Source: Cognatilysobacter tabacisoli (GTDB taxonomy: Bacteria > Pseudomonadota > Gammaproteobacteria > Xanthomonadales > Xanthomonadaceae). Taken from it: DNA of 64,000 nt. The stretch is taken from NCBI RefSeq assembly GCF_003586305.1, contig NZ_KZ987400.1:592635-656634 (forward strand), read 5' to 3'. The translations under genes and the position numbers were made by a program. The notes below the pieces were generated by a model. The model was not told the origin of the DNA. It was given only the letters and a program-made list of their open reading frames with translations, and ran no database searches. Each line of letters begins with the position of its first letter. The stretch's first letter is position 1. Shown one piece after another: positions 59,169 to 64,000 of this stretch.

Positions 59169-60098
59169 ATGCACCTGCCCCACGGCATCACTGCCGTCGA
59201 CACCGGCTTCCAGCGGCCACGCTTCGACGCGGCGTACCTGCTGGTCGAGAACGGCCGCGCCGCGTTCGTCGACTGCGGCACCAACCACTCCCAGCCGGCG
59301 CTGCTCGCCGCGCTGGCGGCGCAGGGGCTGGCGCCCGAGGCCGTCGACTGGCTGGTGCTGACCCACGTGCACCTCGACCACGCCGGCGGCGCCGGCGCGC
59401 TGATGCAGGCGTTGCCGAATGCGACCCTGGCGGTGCACCCGCGCGGCGCACCGCACATGGTCGACCCGGCCAGGCTGATCGCCGGCGCGACCGCGGTGTA
59501 CGGCGAGGCCGAGATCGCGCGCAGCTACGGCTCGATCCAGCCGGTCCCGGCCGCACGCGTGCGCGAACTCGCCGACGGCGACGTGATCGAACTGGCCGGC
59601 CGCCCGCTGCGCTGCATCGACACGCCGGGCCACGCGCGCCACCACCTGTGCGTGTGGGACGAGGCCAGCCGCGGCTGGTTCAGCGGCGACACGTTCGGCC
59701 TGTCGTACCGCGAGTTCGACGTCGACGGCCGCGCGTTCGTGCTGCCGACGACGACGCCGGTGCAGTTCGAGCCCGACGCGTTGAAGGCGTCGATCGCGCG
59801 GTTGCTCGCCGCGTCGCCGGACAGCGTCTACCTGACCCATTACGGGCGCGTCGGCGACGTGCCGCGACTGGCCGCCGACCTGGTCGGGCAGATCGACGCG
59901 ATGGTCGCGATCGCGCGCGCGGCGGACGGCACGCCCGACCGCCACGCTCGCATCGTCCGCGAGCTGGCAGACCTGTACGTCGACCGCGCCCGCGCGCACG
60001 GCGTCGCCATGGACGCGGCCGAGGTGACGGCGCTGCTGGCGATGGACATCGAGCTCAACGCCCAAGGGCTGGCGGTATGGCTCGACCGCCCGTGCTGA
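59169..60098 (+). CDS. Metallo-beta-lactamase-fold hydrolase
   Basis: A 309-residue binuclear metal hydrolase. The signature is LTHVHLDHAGG, with further ligands in IDTPGHARHHLCV (His), FSGDTFG (Asp) and YLTHYGRV (His). The layout resembles glyoxalase-II-like or ARC-type members, but the substrate is not identifiable. ATG at 59169. The C-terminal 60 residues form an extra helical part. Confidence 0.9.
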   Translation: MHLPHGITAVDTGFQRPRFDAAYLLVENGRAAFVDCGTNHSQPALLAALAAQGLAPEAVDWLVLTHVHLDHAGGAGALMQALPNATLAVHPRGAPHMVDPARLIAGATAVYGEAEIARSYGSIQPVPAARVRELADGDVIELAGRPLRCIDTPGHARHHLCVWDEASRGWFSGDTFGLSYREFDVDGRAFVLPTTTPVQFEPDALKASIARLLAASPDSVYLTHYGRVGDVPRLAADLVGQIDAMVAIARAADGTPDRHARIVRELADLYVDRARAHGVAMDAAEVTALLAMDIELNAQGLAVWLDRPC

Positions 60099-60201
60099 AC
60101 GCAGCGGGCGCCGCGCGCCGGTGCGCGCCGCGCGCACGGCCCGCGCACTGCCACCCATTTCACTAACGGCGATTGCACGGCGCGTGCAGCATCCTTCGCG
60201 C

Positions 60202-61299
<1,098 letters not shown>

Positions 61300-61330
61300 A
61301 CTGCGCCAGCGCAGCAGCGCGGCCGACTGG

Positions 61331-61717
61331 CTAGTCCCAGCGCGTCGGCGGCGTGCCGCGTTCGGGGTGCTTCATTCGCACCACGCAGAAGCGCTGGCCG
61401 GTCGGGGCTTCCATCACCCACCAGCGCTTGACGAAGGCGACCTTGCGCGCGCCCAGCGCCTCCAGTCGCGCGGCTTCGGCGTCGACGTCGTCGGCCTCCA
61501 TGTCCAGGTGCACGCGCGACTCGTGCGCGACCTTCTGCACCTCGATGTGCAGGTCGCCGGGCGTGTCGCCGAACTGCTGGTACTCGGCCTCGCCGTCGCC
61601 GGCGTCGCGGTCGGCAATCGACACGCCCAGCGCCTGGCTCCAGAAGTCCGCGGCCGCGTCGAGGTCGTCGGTGCGGCAGTCGATGATGAAGCCGGCCAGT
61701 CGGCTGTGGTGCGGCAT
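61331..61717 (-). CDS. VOC-superfamily (glyoxalase-like) protein
   Basis: A 128-residue protein of the vicinal-oxygen-chelate fold: GFIIDCRTDDLDAAADFWSQALGVS, LHIEVQKVAHESRVHLDMEADDVDAEAARLEALGA, and the ending APTGQRFCVVRMKHPE. A likely metal- or ligand-binding His and Glu are retained, but the family includes dioxygenases, isomerases and resistance proteins, so the function cannot be stated. ATG at 61717 follows AAGGAGAACCGCA. Confidence 0.88.
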   Translation of the reverse strand: MPHHSRLAGFIIDCRTDDLDAAADFWSQALGVSIADRDAGDGEAEYQQFGDTPGDLHIEVQKVAHESRVHLDMEADDVDAEAARLEALGARKVAFVKRWWVMEAPTGQRFCVVRMKHPERGTPPTRWD

Positions 61718-61788
61718 TGCGGTTCTCCTTCGGATCCGGCGCTCGCCCGACGGGGGTCGAGCGCCGTCCGCTGCATGGCCTCGCTACG

Positions 61789-63144
61789 TCACTGCGGCAG
61801 GCCGAGGTCGTCCAGCAGCGCCTTGAGGAAGCGCGCCGCCTCGCCGCCGGTGCAGGCTCGGTGGTCGAAGGTCAGCGAGATCGGCATGCGCCGGTGCACT
61901 TCGATGCCGCCGATCACCGCGACCACGTCGTGCGACAGCTTGCCGGCGCCGACGATCGCCACGCACGGCGGCACGACCACCGGGGTCGCATAGCGACCGG
62001 CGAACATGCCGAAGTTCGACAGCGAGATCGTGTAGCCGGACAGCTCGCTGGCCGGGATGCTGCGGTCCTCGACCTGCGCGCGCAGCCGCTGGATGCCGGT
62101 GCGGATGCCCGCGCCGTCGAGCATGTCGGCGTTGCGCAGCGCCGGCACGAACAGGCCGTCGTCGGTGTCGACGGCGATGCCGAGGTCGACCTGCGGGTGC
62201 AGGGTGCGGGTCAGCGTGTCGCCGTCGAACCACGCGTTGAGCGCCGGCACGGTCTTGCACGCGGTGACGATCGCGCGCACCAGCCGCGCGGTGATGTCCT
62301 GCTTGCCGATCCACGCGTGCAGGTCGGCGTCGTCGACCAGCGTCGTCGGCACGACCTTGCTGTGCGCGTCGGCCATGACCCGCGCCATGTTGCGGCGCAC
62401 GCCCTTGAGCTGCTCCGGCTGTCCGCTGGCGCTGACCCCGGGCGGCTGGGTGCGCATCGGCCTGCCGGCCTGCGAGACGGTGCTGCGCGCCGGCGTGGCC
62501 GGCGCGGAGGCCGGCGCGGCGGACGGCGCCGCGGCGGCGGCGCGCGCAGGGGCGGCCCCGGCCTTGGCGCTGCCGTCGGCGGCCGCGCGCTTGACGTCGT
62601 CCATCGTCACCACGCCGTCCGCGCCGCTGGCGCGCACGCGGGCGAGATCGACGCCGAGCTTGCGCGCCATCGCGCGCACCGCCGGCATCGCCTTGACGCC
62701 GCCGACCGCGACCGCGGCCTCGCTGCGCACGGCGTCCGAACTCTGCATCGCGCCGACGACGGTGCCGCTGTCGGCGCGCTCGGCCTGTGCCGCGGCCGCC
62801 GCGGGTGCCGGGGCGGGTGCCGCGGCCGGTGCCGCAGCGGCGTGGCCGCCGCCGTGGTGGTGGCCGGTGTCCTGGCCCTCGGCGCGCTGCGGCATCGACG
62901 GGTCGACCTCGAACTCGGCCAGCATCGTGCCGGTGACGACGATGTCGCCCGGCGCGCCGGCCAGCTTCAGCACCTTGCCGGACACCGGCGACGGCACCTC
63001 GACGACGGCCTTGGCGGTCTCCATCGACACGAGGTTGTCGTCGAGGCGGATCGTGTCGCCGACCTTGACGAACCATTCGACGATGGTCGCATCGGGCAGG
63101 CCCTCGCCGAGGTCGGGCAGGAGAAAGGTCTTGTTGGCCGTCAT
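61789..63144 (-). CDS. E2 acyltransferase of a branched-chain 2-oxoacid dehydrogenase complex
   Basis: A 451-residue dihydrolipoamide acyltransferase. N-terminal lipoyl domain with Lys in SMETAKAVVEV, a His/Gly/Ala-rich linker (GHHHGGGHAAAA), a peripheral-subunit-binding domain (AMPAVRAMARKLGVDLARVRASGADGVVTMDDV), a second Ala/Pro linker and a catalytic domain ending in LTFDHRACTGGEAARFL (catalytic His of DHRxxxG). Sequence style fits the branched-chain (BkdB-type) class. It lies downstream of the SH3-like gene and E1-beta. Confidence 0.93.
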   Translation of the reverse strand: MTANKTFLLPDLGEGLPDATIVEWFVKVGDTIRLDDNLVSMETAKAVVEVPSPVSGKVLKLAGAPGDIVVTGTMLAEFEVDPSMPQRAEGQDTGHHHGGGHAAAAPAAAPAPAPAAAAAQAERADSGTVVGAMQSSDAVRSEAAVAVGGVKAMPAVRAMARKLGVDLARVRASGADGVVTMDDVKRAAADGSAKAGAAPARAAAAAPSAAPASAPATPARSTVSQAGRPMRTQPPGVSASGQPEQLKGVRRNMARVMADAHSKVVPTTLVDDADLHAWIGKQDITARLVRAIVTACKTVPALNAWFDGDTLTRTLHPQVDLGIAVDTDDGLFVPALRNADMLDGAGIRTGIQRLRAQVEDRSIPASELSGYTISLSNFGMFAGRYATPVVVPPCVAIVGAGKLSHDVVAVIGGIEVHRRMPISLTFDHRACTGGEAARFLKALLDDLGLPQ

Positions 63145-63145
63145 G

Positions 63146-63493
63146 TCAGTCCTCTGGAATCACGTCGATCGCGCGCGCGGGAATCCACCCGCTCGCGCCC
63201 TGTGCATTTTCCGCCCACCACCAGCTCGCCAGTTCGCGGTGCAGGGTGAGCAGTTCGCCGATGTCGGCATCGAGCTCGCGGGTGTCGTACTCGACCTGCG
63301 CCACGGCCTCGCCGCCGTCGCGGTCGAACAGCGCCGCCGGGATCCATCCGCCGAGCCCGCCGGCCAGCGTCGTCCACACGAAGTCGGGCCAGTCGAGGTC
63401 GCGCTCGCCGAGCGTCACCGGGTCGCCGGGCGCGACCCGGATCGGCGGCCGGTCCGGGGCGCGGTGCGTCACGATGACCCGGCCGCGCTTCAT
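63146..63493 (-). CDS. SH3-like protein inside the 2-oxoacid dehydrogenase operon
   Basis: A 115-residue protein with two SH3-like halves: IRVAPGDPVTLGERD...WTTLAGGLGGWIPAALF, and ARIYD-like EVDYDTRELDADIGELLTLHRELASWWWAENAQGASGWIPARAID type motifs, both ending in GWIPA. No signal peptide. It starts at the E1-beta stop (TGATG) and stops one base before the E2 start, so it is translated with the complex. A structural or regulatory link to it is possible, but nothing proves it. Confidence 0.78.
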   Translation of the reverse strand: MKRGRVIVTHRAPDRPPIRVAPGDPVTLGERDLDWPDFVWTTLAGGLGGWIPAALFDRDGGEAVAQVEYDTRELDADIGELLTLHRELASWWWAENAQGASGWIPARAIDVIPED

Positions 63494-64000
63494 CAGCCGG
63501 CCGCGAGCGTCCGCTTCGCCGCGGCGACGATCTTGTCGACGCTCGGCAGGTACTTCATCTCGAGCCGGAACAGCGGGATGTGGGTGTCGTAGCCGGTCAC
63601 GCGCTCGACCGGCGCGCGCAGGTCGAACATCGAGTGTTCGGCCAGCCGCGCGGCGATCTCGGCGCCGAAGCCGGCGGTGCGCGGGGCCTCGTGCACGATC
63701 ACGCAGCGGCCGGTCTTGGCTACCGACTCGGCGATCGTGTCGAAGTCCAGCGGCGTCAGCGTGGCGACGTCGATGACCTCGGCGCTGATGCCGTCGGCGG
63801 CGAGCTTCTCGGCGGCCTCGAGCGTTTCCTTGACCTGTGCGCCCCACGTCACCAGCGTCACGTCGCTGCCGTCGCGCAGCACGAAGCACACGTCCAGCGG
63901 CAGCGCCTCGCCGTCGTCCGGCACGACCTCCTTGTACTGGCGGTAGATGCGCTTGGGCTCGAAAAAGATCACCGGGTCCGGGTCGCGGATCGCCGCCAGC
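63493..64000 (-). CDS. 2-oxoacid dehydrogenase E1 beta subunit (partial)
   Basis: The C-terminal 168 residues of the E1-beta subunit; the N-terminal part lies past the right edge. It has AIRDPDPVIFFEPKRIYR, the conserved DVTLVTWGAQVKETLEAAEKL, VIDVATLTPLDFDTI, GRCVIVHEAPRTAGFGAEIAARLAE and RVTGYDTHIP. With E2 next to it, this is a branched-chain-type complex that oxidatively decarboxylates 2-oxoacids to acyl-CoA, used for iso-fatty-acid precursors in this group. Confidence 0.93.
   Translation of the reverse strand, partial: LAAIRDPDPVIFFEPKRIYRQYKEVVPDDGEALPLDVCFVLRDGSDVTLVTWGAQVKETLEAAEKLAADGISAEVIDVATLTPLDFDTIAESVAKTGRCVIVHEAPRTAGFGAEIAARLAEHSMFDLRAPVERVTGYDTHIPLFRLEMKYLPSVDKIVAAAKRTLAAG

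Overview
The window is a very GC-rich (over 70% by eye), densely coded bacterial chromosome segment. Gene content and order point to a gammaproteobacterium of the Xanthomonadales (Lysobacter/Luteimonas-like). The pointers are the block birA-coaX-SPOR protein-tRNA-Thr-arginase-entericidins-CsbD-trpS, a trpS with a C-terminal extension, a PepSY protein leading phoP-phoQ, and a full cbb3 oxidase operon of the form ccoNOQP-orf-ccoGHIS-safE. The assignment is inference from gene order and protein resemblance, not from a database search. I see no insertion sequence, prophage, CRISPR array, rRNA or classical defence island. This is core chromosome with many small secreted and stress-type proteins.

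Layout. 1-8.5 kb: end of an unknown gene, a PAS-GGDEF cyclase, a thioredoxin-like protein, a phasin-like protein, a flavin-binding stress protein with a histone-H1-like tail, a glycine-zipper protein, lipoproteins, DUF488, YqaA, Rnk and secreted unknowns. 8.5-18.5 kb: a CPA1 antiporter, a PAS-PAS-histidine kinase-receiver hybrid, an SDR, a thioredoxin-reductase-like flavoprotein, a GAF-PAS-PAS-GGDEF-EAL protein and an aldo/keto reductase. 18.6-31.6 kb: mostly envelope and stress proteins (fasciclin lipoprotein, CPA2 antiporter, beta-barrel, amidase, lytic transglycosylase, EF-hand protein, repeat-rich secreted proteins), plus HAD, GFA and GNAT enzymes.

31.7-42.7 kb is the most coherent module. 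An Fnr-type regulator with all four cluster cysteines faces a ten-gene minus-strand operon for cbb3 oxidase and its assembly. Two perfect TTGAT-N4-ATCAA boxes lie before ccoN and between two divergent universal-stress genes. The first is centred exactly 41.5 bp before the start point predicted from a TAAACT -10. 42.8-48.8 kb: dusA with a CtlX-type hydrolase, then PepSY-phoP-phoQ, mtfA and a small secreted protein. TTCAG/TTCAC direct repeats with 11-bp period occur before the PepSY gene and before at least one distant secreted-protein gene, suggesting a shared response-regulator operator.

48.9-53.3 kb: a natural fusion of a FakA-like kinase with a FakB/DegV fatty-acid-binding domain lies directly upstream of plsY, then birA and coaX. 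Fak makes acyl-phosphate and PlsY uses it, so this looks like a compact route for exogenous fatty acids into phospholipid. 53.4-64 kb: SPOR protein, tRNA-Thr(TGT), arginase, two entericidin-like lipoproteins, CsbD, trpS, a metallo-beta-lactamase-fold protein, a GAF-GGDEF cyclase, a VOC protein and part of a branched-chain 2-oxoacid dehydrogenase operon that has an unexpected SH3-like gene between E1-beta and E2.
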